The notes under the pieces: model-generated
The model's input: only the letters and a program-made list of their open reading frames with translations
Database searches by the model: none
What the model was told of the DNA's origin: nothing
Origin: Marinobacter nanhaiticus D15-8W
GTDB taxonomy: Bacteria; Pseudomonadota; Gammaproteobacteria; Pseudomonadales; Oleiphilaceae
Assembly: GCF_036511935.1 (NCBI RefSeq)
Contig: NZ_AP028878.1
Coordinates: 620,001 to 684,000, forward strand
Direction of reading: 5' to 3'
Length of the DNA stretch: 64,000 nucleotides
Part shown: positions 54,438 through 64,000 of the stretch, in pieces
How positions within the stretch are numbered: the first letter of the stretch is position 1
How the letters are laid out: each line of letters opens with the position of its first letter
Position numbers and translations under genes: made by a program

Positions 54438-55904
54438 ATGATTCCAGTGATTCTTTCTGGCGGCGCCGGCTCGCGCTTGTGGCCGTTGTCCCGCGAGGCA
54501 TTTCCCAAACAGTTTCTTCAGTTGGCTGGCGATCACAGCCTGCTGCAGCAGACGTTGTCGCGGCTGCCGTCAGATCGGGTTTCGGCACCATTGATCGTGG
54601 CGAGCAACCAGCACCGCTTTATCCTCAGCGAACAGTTGGCCGCGATCGATTGTGAGCCGCGCGGCATCCTGCTCGAGCCGTTCGCCCGCAATACCGCGCC
54701 TGCTGTGGCCATGGCAGCACTGCAGATCGCAGCGGACGACCCCCAAGCGATCATGCTGGTGCTGCCAGCAGATCACCAGATGAAAGATGAGGATGCCTTC
54801 CGCGCGGCCCTGTCGCGTGGGGAAGCGGCCGCTGAAGCCGGTTCGCTCGTGTTGTTCGGTGTGTTGCCCCAAGGGCCGGATACGGAATTCGGCTATATCG
54901 GCTCGGAACCGGACCGGTCGTTGCCCGACGGTGTTTTCCGCGTGACCCAGTTCGTGGAGAAGCCAGATCGGTCCGCTGCGGAGGGTATGCTTTCCCAGGG
55001 CAGTCACTTCTGGAATAGCGGCATCTTTATGTGTAGGGCCGATCGCTACCTGGAAGAACTCCAGAAGCACAGCCCCGATATCTACGATACCTGCCAACTT
55101 GCCGCCAGGAACGTTTGGCAGGATCTGGAATTCTGCCGTATTCCTGCGGAAGTCTATGAGCACTGCCCGGAAGAGGCCGTGGACCGGGCTGTCATGGAGA
55201 AAACCGACCGTGCCGTGGTCATTCCGATGGATTCCGGTTGGCGCGATGTGGCTTCGTGGGCGACCTACTGGGAATCCCAGGTCAGCGACGATCAGCAGAA
55301 TGTTGTGATCGGCGAGGCGCTGCTGGAGCAATCGCAGGGCTGCCTGGTGCACTCGAAGGATCGGTTGGTGGCCTTGTTGGGGGTGAACGATCTCGTGGTG
55401 GTTGATACCCGGGACGCCCTGCTGGTGGCGCGTCGGCATCGCGTGCAGGAGGTAAAAGGGCTGGTCGAACGCCTGCGCGAAGAGGGCCGTTCGGAAGTGA
55501 CAAATCACCGGGAGGTCTATCGCCCTTGGGGCAGCTATGACAGCGTGGATAGTGGTACCCGTTTCCAGGTCAAACGGATTACGGTGAAGCCGGGCGAGCA
55601 ACTTTCCCTGCAGAAACATCACCATCGGGCTGAACACTGGATTGTGGTACGGGGTACCGCCGAGGTGACCCGCAACGATGAAACCTACCTGCTGACAGAG
55701 AATCAGTCGACATACATCCCGATCGGCGCCGTGCACCGGTTGGCCAATCCCGGGAAGATTCCATTGGAGTTAATTGAGGTACAATCCGGCGCCTATTTGG
55801 GCGAGGACGATATCGAGCGTCTGCAGGACAACTATGGCCGGACGGCGGAGAGCGCCGCTTCCGATGGCTCGGAGACACCCGAAACAGCCATGCAGAAGAC
55901 CTGA
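54438..55904 (+). CDS. manC: mannose-1-P guanylyltransferase / mannose-6-P isomerase
   Basis: Bifunctional enzyme of 488 aa (AlgA/ManC/CpsB type) making GDP-mannose for surface polysaccharide. The nucleotidyltransferase N-terminus is MIPVILSGGAGSRLWPLSRE, with FVEKP further in. The C-terminal type II isomerase cupin has RPWGSYDSVDSG and LSLQKHHHRAEHWIVVRGTAEV, with metal-binding His. GGGAGGA lies just upstream. The phosphomannomutase gene follows 117 nt later. Confidence 0.93.
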   Translation: MIPVILSGGAGSRLWPLSREAFPKQFLQLAGDHSLLQQTLSRLPSDRVSAPLIVASNQHRFILSEQLAAIDCEPRGILLEPFARNTAPAVAMAALQIAADDPQAIMLVLPADHQMKDEDAFRAALSRGEAAAEAGSLVLFGVLPQGPDTEFGYIGSEPDRSLPDGVFRVTQFVEKPDRSAAEGMLSQGSHFWNSGIFMCRADRYLEELQKHSPDIYDTCQLAARNVWQDLEFCRIPAEVYEHCPEEAVDRAVMEKTDRAVVIPMDSGWRDVASWATYWESQVSDDQQNVVIGEALLEQSQGCLVHSKDRLVALLGVNDLVVVDTRDALLVARRHRVQEVKGLVERLREEGRSEVTNHREVYRPWGSYDSVDSGTRFQVKRITVKPGEQLSLQKHHHRAEHWIVVRGTAEVTRNDETYLLTENQSTYIPIGAVHRLANPGKIPLELIEVQSGAYLGEDDIERLQDNYGRTAESAASDGSETPETAMQKT

Positions 55905-56021
55905 TCTGTCGGGATTGTAAGTTCTGGCGGCGTTTCGCTCGGCCTAGAATGAAAACAGGAAAGAAGATTCGTGATTGAGGAGTCGTTCAAGGCTCCCGCA
56001 AAGCCGCAAAAGGAGATTTTG

Positions 56022-57377
56022 ATGGGCTATTCATGCTTCAAGGCATATGACATCCGCGGTCGGATTCCCGACCAGATCAATCCGGAACTGGCCGAGCGCA
56101 TTGGACGCGCCTATGTCGCCGTAACCGGAGCGAAGAACGTGATCGTCGGCTATGACATCCGCCTGTCCAGCCCGGAAATGGCCGAGGCGCTGGGCAAGGG
56201 TTTGATGGCCGCCGGCGCGGATGTCTATGACATCGGCCTATGCGGCACGGAGCAGGTATATTTTGCCACCAGCCACTACAAGATGGACGGTGGCATCATG
56301 GTGACCGCAAGTCACAACCCGAAGGACTATAACGGCATGAAGCTGGTGCGGGAGGATTCCAAACCCATCAGCAACGATACCGGCCTGCGGGATATCCACG
56401 ACCGCCTCGACGAAGCCTTCGAAGACGCCGCAACGCCCGGCGCCTACCACACGCTGGAAGCGGAGGACGACTATATCGAGCACCTGCTGGGCTACGTCGA
56501 CAGCGCTAGCCTCAAGCCATTGGCCATCGTGGTGAATGCGGGTAATGGCGGCGCGGGCCGGGTCATCGACCAGCTCGAATCCAGGCTGCCTTTCAATTTC
56601 ATCAAGCTGCAGAACGAGCCGGACGGCAACTTCCCGAACGGCGTGCCCAATCCGATCCTGCCGGAGAATCGCAAGGTCACCGAAGATGCGGTGAAATCGA
56701 ATCAGGCGGATCTGGGCATTGCCTGGGACGGCGACTACGATCGCTGCTTCTTCTGGGACGAGAACGGCCGCTTTATCGAAGGCTATTACATTGTGGGTCT
56801 GCTGGCGGACCAGTTCCTGCGCAAGCACGGTAAGGGCGGGGCTGTAATCCACGACCCACGCCTGGTCTGGAACACGCAGGACCTCGTAGAGCAGGCCGGT
56901 GGTCGCGCGGTCGAGAGTAAGACCGGCCATGCCTTCATCAAGGAGCGCATGCGTGCCGAGGACGCCCTCTACGGCGGTGAAATGAGCGCCCACCATTACT
57001 TCAAGGATTTCGCCTATTGCGACAGCGGCATGATTCCCTGGTTGCTGCTGGCCGAGCGTATCTGCCAGTCCGGACAGACCCTGTCGTCGCTGATCGATGC
57101 CCGTATCGATGCCTATCCAGCCAGTGGCGAGATCAATCGGACCATCGATAATCCGCCGGAAGTAATCAAGGCGATTGAGGAAAAGTACAGCGGGGATGCC
57201 GAATCCATCAGTCACGTGGACGGCCTGAGTGTCGCCTTCAAGGACTGGCGCTTCAACCTGCGAATGTCGAACACTGAGCCGGTGGTTCGGCTGAATGTGG
57301 AATCCCGCGGTGACAAGGCGCTGATGGAGCAGAAAACCGAACAGCTGCTGAAGGATATGGATGCGCTTAACGCCTGA
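56022..57377 (+). CDS. manB: phosphomannomutase/phosphoglucomutase
   Basis: A 451-aa alpha-D-phosphohexomutase supplying mannose-1-phosphate to ManC. The active-site phosphoserine is in [13 protein letters not shown], the Mg2+ loop is DGDYDRC, the sugar-recognition loop is [10 protein letters not shown] and the phosphate loop is [17 protein letters not shown] 56022 is preceded by AAAGGAG; an upstream in-frame ATG adds 17 unrelated residues. CpsG/ManB type rather than the longer AlgC. Confidence 0.93.
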   Translation: MGYSCFKAYDIRGRIPDQINPELAERIGRAYVAVTGAKNVIVGYDIRLSSPEMAEALGKGLMAAGADVYDIGLCGTEQVYFATSHYKMDGGIMVTASHNPKDYNGMKLVREDSKPISNDTGLRDIHDRLDEAFEDAATPGAYHTLEAEDDYIEHLLGYVDSASLKPLAIVVNAGNGGAGRVIDQLESRLPFNFIKLQNEPDGNFPNGVPNPILPENRKVTEDAVKSNQADLGIAWDGDYDRCFFWDENGRFIEGYYIVGLLADQFLRKHGKGGAVIHDPRLVWNTQDLVEQAGGRAVESKTGHAFIKERMRAEDALYGGEMSAHHYFKDFAYCDSGMIPWLLLAERICQSGQTLSSLIDARIDAYPASGEINRTIDNPPEVIKAIEEKYSGDAESISHVDGLSVAFKDWRFNLRMSNTEPVVRLNVESRGDKALMEQKTEQLLKDMDALNA

Positions 57378-57398
57378 TCCTGTGTAACGGGTAGATGC

Positions 57399-57429
57399 AA
57401 AAACGCCCGGCTTGAACCGGGCGTTTTTT
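57399..57429 (+). terminator. rho-independent terminator after manB
   Basis: AACGCCCGG and CCGGGCGTT around a 6-nt loop with a T-run on the plus strand and an A-run before it, so it can serve the convergent pldA as well. Confidence 0.9.
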
Positions 57430-57462
57430 ATTGGGGCTGCGCAGTAGCCATCCGTGGGCCGA

Positions 57463-58581
57463 TTACAGCCAGTCGTTCAGCATGATCCCGATACCAATCC
57501 GCTGGATGCGCTCGTTGTAGTCGATCAGGCTCTCACCGTAGCCGTTGTAGTAGTGAACGTAGCCCTTGACGGTCTCGCCCAGTGGGAAGCTGTAACCAAC
57601 TTGTACCGAGGTGCGGTTCTCATCGGCTTTCAGGTTGTTGAGTAGCTTGAGCGACAGGGTGCGTTGCTCGTCGACCTTGTAGACCGCCCAGTAGTTGGCA
57701 TAACCCATGTAGTTTTCGATATTGGGGTTGTCGTCTTCATCTTCGTCTTCCGGAATCCGGTACCAGGGCTGGACCATGAACAACCAGCGGTCGTAGCTGT
57801 AGGCGACACCGCCGAGGATACGGTTCCAACTACGTGACTTCGGTTCGGACTGGCCATTGGACTGGTGGTTGATACCCAGGGTGAGGGCCTCCACGCGGCC
57901 CGGGCCGAAATCCCACTGGGAGGCGTAGCGGACGAAGATCTCCGGCTCGTAGTTGGTTTCCCGGAAGGGTTTGGACCCATCGTCGTTGAAGAGCTGCCAG
58001 AACGAGAGTTGGGTATAGCCGAACCAGAGGGTCGTCTTTTCGTCAAAGACCCCTGTCAGTAGCGGTACCTTGAAGCTGATCTGGTACTTGGCTTCGTCAT
58101 AGTCCAGTGAATTGTCGTAGTCCGTGTAGCCGGTGCGCGGGCTATAGGGGCGCTGGTTCGGCTCGTGGACGTAGGTGTAGGGGAGGATGTAAGTCGGACG
58201 GTGGGTCAGGAAACTGCCTGAAAAAGAGAAAAGCGCTCTCTCGGCAGCGAGGTAGCGGCTGACCAGGGAGTTCGCCTGGCTGTTCTCGTCCGTCTCTACA
58301 TCACCGTTGGATATTGCGTCGGTATCGGCGTCGTCGCTGGGCTGGAAACCCAGCGGATCGGTGGCCGAATTCGCTTCTTCGATTTCTTCCTCGGTGGCCT
58401 GTGCCCGAACCTGCGGGGGATTCGTCAGGGCGTCGTAACAGGCCAGGCGCTTAACGCCGTTTTCCACCAGGGCACATTCCTGTGGAGTCATGTCCGAGAA
58501 ATCAGGTTGATCCGCAGCGTCCTGGGCGTTGGCGACCAGGGGCGCAGCCGCAATAAGGCATAGGGCGGGTAATACTCGCAT
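57463..58581 (-). CDS. pldA: outer membrane phospholipase A
   Basis: OMPLA, 372 aa, a 12-strand barrel that hydrolyses phospholipids displaced to the outer leaflet. The signal peptide is MRVLPALCLIAAAPLVANA. The catalytic residues are in GINHQSNGQ (His239, Ser241) and SRSWNRI (Asn253). There is a long acidic, low-complexity linker before the barrel (residues about 60-105). ATG 58581 has a GGACGG upstream; a longer frame lacks a signal at its start. Confidence 0.92.
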   Translation of the reverse strand: MRVLPALCLIAAAPLVANAQDAADQPDFSDMTPQECALVENGVKRLACYDALTNPPQVRAQATEEEIEEANSATDPLGFQPSDDADTDAISNGDVETDENSQANSLVSRYLAAERALFSFSGSFLTHRPTYILPYTYVHEPNQRPYSPRTGYTDYDNSLDYDEAKYQISFKVPLLTGVFDEKTTLWFGYTQLSFWQLFNDDGSKPFRETNYEPEIFVRYASQWDFGPGRVEALTLGINHQSNGQSEPKSRSWNRILGGVAYSYDRWLFMVQPWYRIPEDEDEDDNPNIENYMGYANYWAVYKVDEQRTLSLKLLNNLKADENRTSVQVGYSFPLGETVKGYVHYYNGYGESLIDYNERIQRIGIGIMLNDWL

Positions 58582-58633
58582 GGTTGGTTCCGTCCTTATT
58601 CTATGTTCCGGCGATTGGACTACAGCAAACAAG

Positions 58634-59044
58634 TCACAGGCTGCGCCAGGTCTGGGCGATGCCGTAAGCCCAGATGCCGAGCAGCGTCAGCGTGAGTATG
58701 GCGAAGATCAGTTTATGTTTGATGGCGGCTTCGGCGCGTACGTTGGCCACCCATCGCAGGTACATCAGGCCGATAAAGCTGACGAATACCGCCAGGCTGG
58801 CCAGGGTTGGAACCAGTAGCCAGGCGGGGTTGACGTTGCCGTCAGGGCCGGCCATGCGGCCCAGGGTAAACATGGAGCCCAGCAGTACGGCGAGGGCACC
58901 GAATTCCATGATCAGCAAGGGGCGACGCCAGGGGTGCGCCTTTGGAAAGTACTTGGATGACGCGTGTTCGGGTGTCGAGTCTGGAGCTTCGTTGGACGAC
59001 GACTCTTTTGGCGAAGATTTTTCTGACGACGAGTGCTTGGGCAT
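58634..59044 (-). CDS. small membrane protein of unknown function
   Basis: A 136-aa protein not recognised. The first 45 residues are hydrophilic, rich in Ser, Glu and Lys and probably disordered and cytoplasmic. Three hydrophobic segments follow (PLLIMEFGALAVLLGSMFTL, WLLVPTLASLAVFVSFIGLMYL and LIFAILTLTLLGIWAYGIA). ATG 59044 is supported by AGGAG. It is 52 nt upstream of the pldA start on the same strand and may be cotranscribed with it. Confidence 0.65.
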   Translation of the reverse strand: MPKHSSSEKSSPKESSSNEAPDSTPEHASSKYFPKAHPWRRPLLIMEFGALAVLLGSMFTLGRMAGPDGNVNPAWLLVPTLASLAVFVSFIGLMYLRWVANVRAEAAIKHKLIFAILTLTLLGIWAYGIAQTWRSL

Positions 59045-59360
59045 TCCGGGCTCCTGTACTTTGGCACCTATCATACCCATTACGACGGCGACGGGTCAGG
59101 TGATTAACGGATTTTTAAGTTGGACGCTTCCACAGCGCTTTGGTGGGTATGCGTATAAAGTCTGACCGACTCAGGTTTTTTTGGAGCAAACCTGCCGCTA
59201 TAATGCGTGGCAAGAATAAAAGGCGCCTCGAAGCAACGCCTGAACCGCCTCTGCGCATCTTGAACGGATGCTGCCTTTAAGACATGCCCTCGCGGGCATT
59301 CAGAGGCGATCGAGGAGTTGCTCGGGGGCTCCCAAACAAATTCCAGGTGAGGTACACACT

Positions 59361-59786
59361 GTGAAGATGATGAGAGTGCTGGCGGCGTTGCTGCTTGGTA
59401 TGGGCCTTTGGGCCAGCGGTGCAATGGCCGCAGTGGAAGACCAGATCCGTTCGCGCATCGAGCCGGTCGGTACGGTATGTGTCGAAGGCGAGGACTGTGG
59501 CGATATACTGACGGCCCCCGCTCCGGCTGAAGCTTCCAGTGGTCCCCGTTCCGGCGAGGAAGTCTACCAGTCCGTGTGTGCCGCCTGTCATAGCACGGGC
59601 GTTGCCGGCGCACCGAAGTTTGGCGATGCGTCCGCCTGGTCGCCACGTATCGAGAAGGGCATGGATACCCTGATCAACCATGCGATCAACGGTTTCAATG
59701 CCATGCCGGCGAAAGGCGGGTGCGCAAGCTGCCCGGATGAGGAAATCCAGGCGGCGGTAGAGCACATGGTGGAAGGCAGTCAATAA
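59361..59786 (+). CDS. cytochrome c5
   Basis: A 141-aa monohaem c-type cytochrome, periplasmic. The signal peptide is VLAALLLGMGLWASGAMA. The haem motif is CAACH (Cys73, Cys76, His77); the axial Met is in FNAMPAKGGCASCPDEEIQ, where the CxxC disulfide next to the Met is the hallmark of cytochrome c5. The start is GTG 59361 with AGGTGAGG upstream; ATG 59367 or 59370 is possible. It is usually an electron carrier to terminal oxidases or reductases. Confidence 0.9.
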   Translation: MKMMRVLAALLLGMGLWASGAMAAVEDQIRSRIEPVGTVCVEGEDCGDILTAPAPAEASSGPRSGEEVYQSVCAACHSTGVAGAPKFGDASAWSPRIEKGMDTLINHAINGFNAMPAKGGCASCPDEEIQAAVEHMVEGSQ

Positions 59787-59808
59787 GAACGACTGATCTT
59801 CGAATGAC

Positions 59809-59841
59809 AAAAACGCCAGGCATTAGACCTGGCGTTTTTTG
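59809..59841. terminator. bidirectional terminator between cytochrome c5 and rep
   Basis: AACGCCAGG (59812-59820) and CCTGGCGTT (59828-59836), flanked by an A-run and a T-run. Confidence 0.9.
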
Positions 59842-59844
59842 TTT

Positions 59845-61863
59845 TCAGGCGCCGAGATCGCCAAGCAGGGCGCTCAAGGTGGCCTTACCCTTGCGCTGGT
59901 TGGCGGCAGCGTCCGTATCGCCCATGCCTTCCCAGAGCACGTCGTCCGGCGGCAGTTCGTCCAGGAAGCGGCTGGGAATGGTCTCGATCTTTTCCCCATA
60001 CTGCTTGCGCTGGGCGGCATAGGTCAGCGCCAGGGTCTGGCGGGCGCGGGTAATCCCCACGTACATCAGGCGGCGCTCTTCCTCGATGGAGTTTTCCTCG
60101 ATGCTGGAACGGTGGGGCAGGATTTCCTCCTCCAGTCCCATCATGAACACGTGGGGAAATTCCAGGCCCTTCGAAGCGTGCAGGGTCAGCAATTGGACCT
60201 TGTCGCTGTCGTCTTCCTCTTCCTGGCGCTCCATCATGTCCCGCAGGATCAGCCGGCTGATGGCATCTTCGATGCCCATCTCATCCGCTGTACCCTTGCC
60301 GTCGTCCAGCATGCGCTGGATGGAATCCACCAGGTACCACACGTTCTCCATCCGCCGCTCGGCCTGCTTGGGCGTGCCGGCATGCTGGTGCAGCCACTCC
60401 TCGTACTCGATATCGGTGAATAGCTGCTTGATCACCGGGATTGGATCTTCCTGGTACATGCGCTGGCAGGTACGGTCGGTCCAGTGGGCAAAACGGCGCA
60501 GTTTGTCGAGTCCTCGCTCGGCCACATGCTCGGCGGCGCCCAGGTCGTGCAGGGCGCGGAACATGCTGACCTTGCGGCCGCGGGCATAATTTCCCAGCTG
60601 TTCAAGTGTAGACGGGCCGATTTCACGGCGAGGAACGTTCACGACCCGCAGGAACGCGGCGTCGTCGTCCGGGTTGATCATTAGCCGCAGGTAGCCCATG
60701 GCGTCCTTGATCTCGTTGCGGGAGAAGAAGGACTGGCCGCCAGAAATCCGGTAGGGAATCTGGTAAGCCTGGAGTTTCATCTCCAGCAGGCGCGACTGGT
60801 GGTTGCCGCGATAGAGTACGGCGAAATCCCGGAAGTCGATGCCTTTCTTGAGTTTCTGGTCCAGGATTTCAGTTGCGATACGTTCGGCTTCTGAATCCTC
60901 GTTACGGCAGCGGATGATGCGAATTTCGTCGCCAATCGCATGATCACTCCACAACGCCTTCTCAAACACGTGGGGGTTGTTGGCGATAACGGTGTTGGCG
61001 CAGCGCAGGATACGGGAGGTAGAGCGATAGTTCTGCTCCAGCTTGACGATTTTCAGGCTGGGGAAGTCGTCCTTCAGGGTCGCCAGGTTCTCCGGACGGG
61101 CGCCGCGCCAGGCGTAGATCGACTGGTCATCGTCGCCAACCACCGTAAAGGCCGCGCGCTCGGCGACCAGGAGTTTGACCAGTTCGTACTGGCACAGGTT
61201 GGTGTCCTGGTACTCGTCTACCAGCAGGTAGCGGATCTTGCGCCGCCACTTGGCCAGTACCTCCGGATTGGATTGGAATAGCTGCACAGGAAGCAGGATC
61301 AGGTCGTCGAAGTCCACCGCGTTGTAGGCTTTGAGGTATTCCTGGTAGCGCTTGTAGATCAGGGCGATACGCTGTTCGCGTTCATCGGCGGCGCGGCTGA
61401 CGGCGTGACCCGGCGCCAGCATGGCATTTTTCCAGTTGGAGATGGTCATCTGGATGTCGGACAGCTCGTCACCGGCATCGGCGCTGGCTTCTCGCAGCAT
61501 CAGGTCCTGCAGCAGGGCCTTGGCGTCCTCGGCATCGAAGATGGAGAAGCCGGGGTGATAACCCAGGTGGGTATGCTCCTCACGGATCATGTTGAGGCCG
61601 AGGTTATGGAAGGTGGATACGGTCAGGCCACGGGCCAGTTTGCGGTCCACCAGTTTGGTGACCCGCTCCTTCATTTCCCGTGCAGCTTTGTTGGTGAAGG
61701 TCAGCGCCGCAATATGGCGCCCGGGAATACCCACCTGTTCGATCAGGTACGCCATCTTGCGCGTAATAACGCTGGTCTTGCCGCTACCGGCACCGGCCAG
61801 CACCAGCATGGGGCCATCCACATAACGAACGGCTTCACGTTGACGGGGATTGAGCTGTGACAC
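59845..61863 (-). CDS. rep: ATP-dependent DNA helicase Rep
   Basis: Superfamily 1 3'-5' helicase of 672 aa that removes proteins ahead of the replication fork and assists restart. Motifs in order: Q-motif NPRQREAVRY, Walker A GAGSGKTSVI, motif II LLVDEYQDTN, motif III VVGDDDQSIYAWRGA, and motifs V/VI in TLHASKGLEFPHVF and YVGITRARQ. Length equals the E. coli protein (673 aa), and the N-terminus MSQLNPRQ is typical. The 397-bp gap on its far side (61864-62260) should hold its promoter; I see no gene there. Confidence 0.95.
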   Translation of the reverse strand: MSQLNPRQREAVRYVDGPMLVLAGAGSGKTSVITRKMAYLIEQVGIPGRHIAALTFTNKAAREMKERVTKLVDRKLARGLTVSTFHNLGLNMIREEHTHLGYHPGFSIFDAEDAKALLQDLMLREASADAGDELSDIQMTISNWKNAMLAPGHAVSRAADEREQRIALIYKRYQEYLKAYNAVDFDDLILLPVQLFQSNPEVLAKWRRKIRYLLVDEYQDTNLCQYELVKLLVAERAAFTVVGDDDQSIYAWRGARPENLATLKDDFPSLKIVKLEQNYRSTSRILRCANTVIANNPHVFEKALWSDHAIGDEIRIIRCRNEDSEAERIATEILDQKLKKGIDFRDFAVLYRGNHQSRLLEMKLQAYQIPYRISGGQSFFSRNEIKDAMGYLRLMINPDDDAAFLRVVNVPRREIGPSTLEQLGNYARGRKVSMFRALHDLGAAEHVAERGLDKLRRFAHWTDRTCQRMYQEDPIPVIKQLFTDIEYEEWLHQHAGTPKQAERRMENVWYLVDSIQRMLDDGKGTADEMGIEDAISRLILRDMMERQEEEDDSDKVQLLTLHASKGLEFPHVFMMGLEEEILPHRSSIEENSIEEERRLMYVGITRARQTLALTYAAQRKQYGEKIETIPSRFLDELPPDDVLWEGMGDTDAAANQRKGKATLSALLGDLGA

Positions 61864-62260
61864 AGAGTGGCCTGCCGTGGAGAATCGAGCTCCGCTATTC
61901 TACATGTGAGGGTGGGTATTCTACACGCCGGTGCCGTTCCATTTGGTGGAAAAGAGTAAGCGTGTTCGGTAATGCGTGAGAGAATGTAGGTCGAAGCCGT
62001 GCCTTACCGTTTAGTCGTAAAGAGTAATCGGTAGTAAAAATACATAGTAGGCAAAGGCATATCGTAGTGAAGGACCGCATGGTAAAGATTAAAAAGGCGC
62101 TGCATCCGGCGCCCGGGTCGACTATGCTTTCCTTGCGTCCTACGGAGAGGACGTTTCGTAAATTTGTCTGCTGAACCTGTTGTACCCGATGCGCGGAGGG
62201 GTATTCGGCATGAGTGTGTGGTAATGGCCGCACGGGATACAAGGGAGTTGGCCGCTGCTA

Positions 62261-63997
62261 ATGAATGATACCGAGGACGCGTGGAACGCCACGAGCATCC
62301 GTCTGCTCATACTGACGCCGGAGCTGCAGGATTACCTGTGGTACCGGCACATGCTCCACCAGAATCCGGAACTGAGGTTGGATATTACCTGGTGCCCGGA
62401 CCTGGCTGACTGTGAAGACCTGGTTGCCAACACCCAGTTCGATGTTGTGCTTTGGGACAGCATTATGTTCGTCTCCTCCCAGGCGGTATTCCTGCAATAC
62501 CTGTCCGTGGCCGGAGACGAGCGGCCTGTCGTCGCGCTGGGCGCCGAGCCGGAAAATATCGGCCTGCCCCTGGCGCGTGTCAATGGCGCGGTAGACTACC
62601 TGACCAAAGGCAGACTCGATCCCTGGAACCTGGGGCGGGCGCTGCTCTGCGCGCTCTTCCGTCAGCGGGTCCACGAGACGACGCAGGGGCAGTTGGGCCG
62701 AGATATGGCCGGCAGTTTCATCAACCGCGATTTGTTCTTCGATCGTCTGCAGCAGGCCATCCATCGGGCAGAACGTCACGATCAGCGCCTGGCGCTGCTG
62801 CATATCAACCTGGATGAATTCCGCGCGGTCAACGACAGCCTCGGTTACCAGGCTGGGGACCAACTGATCCTCAAGTTGGCGGAGCGGTTACGCCAGAACC
62901 TGCGGCGGGTGGACTCGCTGATGCGTATCGGCGGCGACGAGTTTGCCATTATCATCGAACGGGTCGAAAATTCCCTGGATGTAACCCAGATCATCCGCAA
63001 ACTGGTCAGCGCCATGAACAATCCGGTGGTGATCGACGGCAAGAGCGTGGTGCTCAGCGCCAGCGTCGGGATCTCCACCTACCCCGAAGCCGGCAACACG
63101 CCGGAACTCCTGCTTCGCCAGGCCAACCGGGCCATGTTCGAGGCCAAGCGCGATGCCGGCACCAGCTACCGTTTCTATAACCAGCAACTGCATCTGACCG
63201 TCGGGCGCCAGCTCACCCTCGAGGCGGACCTGCGTAACGCCTTGCGCGGCCGGCAACTGGAGCTCTATTACCAGCCGCGGATCGACCTGGTATCCGAGGA
63301 AGTACGTGGCGTGGAATGCCTGCTGCGTTGGAACCATCCCGAGCGCGGGCTGGTGGGGCCGGACGAGTTCATTCCGGCGGCCGAGCGTAGCGGCCTGATC
63401 GTGCCCATCGGCTACTGGGTGCTGGAGCAGGCCTGTGACCGGCTGCGGGAAGCCTCATCCCTGGGCTATCCGGGCATGGTGTTCGCAGTGAACCTGTCGT
63501 TCCGCCAGTTCCACGATCGCAAGATGACGGAAACCATTTTCCGCATCATCTACAACGCCAGTATCGACACCAGCCTGCTGGAGCTGGAGTTGACCGAAAG
63601 TGCGATGATGCACGACCCGGACTACGCCCAGCGTTGTCTGCGGGAGCTCAACCAGTTGGGCATCAGCTTTGCGCTGGACGATTTCGGTACCGGATTTTCC
63701 TCACTCAGCAACCTCCAGCACCTGCCGATCTCGCTGGTGAAAATCGACAAGTCCTTCGTTCAGCGCCTGGGCCAGAGCGGCGATGCGGAGCACATCATCC
63801 GCGCGATTATCAGCCTGGCCCACAGCCTGCAGATGAGCGTGGTCGCCGAGGGGGTAGAGACCGAGGGTCAGCTCGATTTCCTGCGCCAGCAACATTGCGA
63901 CGAAGTGCAGGGTTACTATTACGCCAAACCCATGCCCTGGAACGAACTCCTGGAGTTTCTCGAAGCCCGCAACAACCTCGCTTGCCTGGGCCAATAA
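62261..63997 (+). CDS. receiver-like GGDEF-EAL cyclic-di-GMP signalling protein
   Basis: A 578-aa protein. Residues about 12-135 form a response-regulator-like domain ([24 protein letters not shown] with Asp66 in the phosphoacceptor place). A GGDEF domain follows (active site GGDEF at 224-228, inhibitory-site RxxD at 215-218), then an EAL domain. The EAL signature reads ECL ([11 protein letters not shown]), but [31 protein letters not shown] and VVAEGVETE are intact, so phosphodiesterase activity is likely retained. Both synthesis and hydrolysis appear possible. The gene is complete, ending 3 bases before the window edge. Confidence 0.9.
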   Translation: MNDTEDAWNATSIRLLILTPELQDYLWYRHMLHQNPELRLDITWCPDLADCEDLVANTQFDVVLWDSIMFVSSQAVFLQYLSVAGDERPVVALGAEPENIGLPLARVNGAVDYLTKGRLDPWNLGRALLCALFRQRVHETTQGQLGRDMAGSFINRDLFFDRLQQAIHRAERHDQRLALLHINLDEFRAVNDSLGYQAGDQLILKLAERLRQNLRRVDSLMRIGGDEFAIIIERVENSLDVTQIIRKLVSAMNNPVVIDGKSVVLSASVGISTYPEAGNTPELLLRQANRAMFEAKRDAGTSYRFYNQQLHLTVGRQLTLEADLRNALRGRQLELYYQPRIDLVSEEVRGVECLLRWNHPERGLVGPDEFIPAAERSGLIVPIGYWVLEQACDRLREASSLGYPGMVFAVNLSFRQFHDRKMTETIFRIIYNASIDTSLLELELTESAMMHDPDYAQRCLRELNQLGISFALDDFGTGFSSLSNLQHLPISLVKIDKSFVQRLGQSGDAEHIIRAIISLAHSLQMSVVAEGVETEGQLDFLRQQHCDEVQGYYYAKPMPWNELLEFLEARNNLACLGQ

Positions 63998-64000
63998 GGC

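Noticed and set aside
54320..54655. 111-aa open frame overlapping the manC start
   Set aside because: Runs into manC in another frame; the manC start has a strong ribosome site and family N-terminus.
1..64000. CRISPR array or prophage
   Set aside because: No regularly spaced repeats and no phage structural, integrase or recombinase genes were seen apart from the IS481 transposase.

Overview
The window is a stretch of a high-GC gammaproteobacterial chromosome. A soluble NAD-linked formate dehydrogenase, a TRAP transporter, a DcaP-like porin, branched-chain keto acid dehydrogenase, the glutaryl-CoA genes, OMPLA and Rep together suggest a marine heterotroph of the Marinobacter/Oceanospirillales type. 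The genus is inferred from gene content only.

Layout. 0.1-3.2 kb: RNase Z, an Hsp20 chaperone and a patatin-like phospholipase. 3.3-10.5 kb: a De Ley-Doudoroff type sugar-acid locus. The dehydratase, dgoK and dgoA run leftward; an IclR regulator, a frameshifted SMP-30 lactonase and a sodium:solute symporter run rightward; repeated IclR-type operators lie between. 11.4-20.4 kb: the formate dehydrogenase operon fdsGBA-fdhD-fdsD with divergent fdsR, then an OFA-family (oxalate/formate) transporter. 21.0-23.6 kb: an AT-richer pair, a Tle1-like DUF2235 lipase and a DUF2931 lipoprotein. 23.7-29.4 kb: bkd E1alpha, E1beta and E2, with a Hanks-type kinase as the last gene of the operon.

29.9-45.2 kb is the most interesting part. 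Two same-orientation copies of a dispersed repeat of about 190 bp flank a catabolic island. The left copy is split by a palindromic element that itself carries an IS481-type insertion. Inside the island, a leftward operon encodes a tautomerase-SnoaL fusion, an ICL/PEP-mutase family lyase, an isochorismatase-fold amidohydrolase, two polysaccharide-deacetylase-fold hydrolases (the fold of cyclic imide hydrolases) and an FAD dehydrogenase. A rightward unit encodes a GntR regulator, LeuCD-type hydratase subunits, a DctPQM TRAP transporter and a DcaP-like porin. A shared operator, TGTAT-N8-ATACA, precedes gntR, leuC and the porin. Read together, the genes fit uptake of a dicarboxylate or imide, ring and amide hydrolysis, desaturation, hydration and C-C cleavage. 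This would be a complete but unassigned pathway for a substituted succinate/maleate or its cyclic imide.

45.4-49.0 kb: glutarate CoA-transferase, glutaryl-CoA dehydrogenase and divergent LysR regulator GcdR. 49.2-50.5 kb: an MFS exporter. 50.5-53.0 kb: an AbiEi/AbiEii toxin-antitoxin pair beside tRNA-Arg(CCG), with a 20-bp duplication of the tRNA 5' end. 53.2-64.0 kb: housekeeping genes bfd, bfr, manC/algA, manB/algC, pldA, a small membrane protein, cytochrome c5, rep and a GGDEF-EAL protein that ends 3 bases before the window edge.
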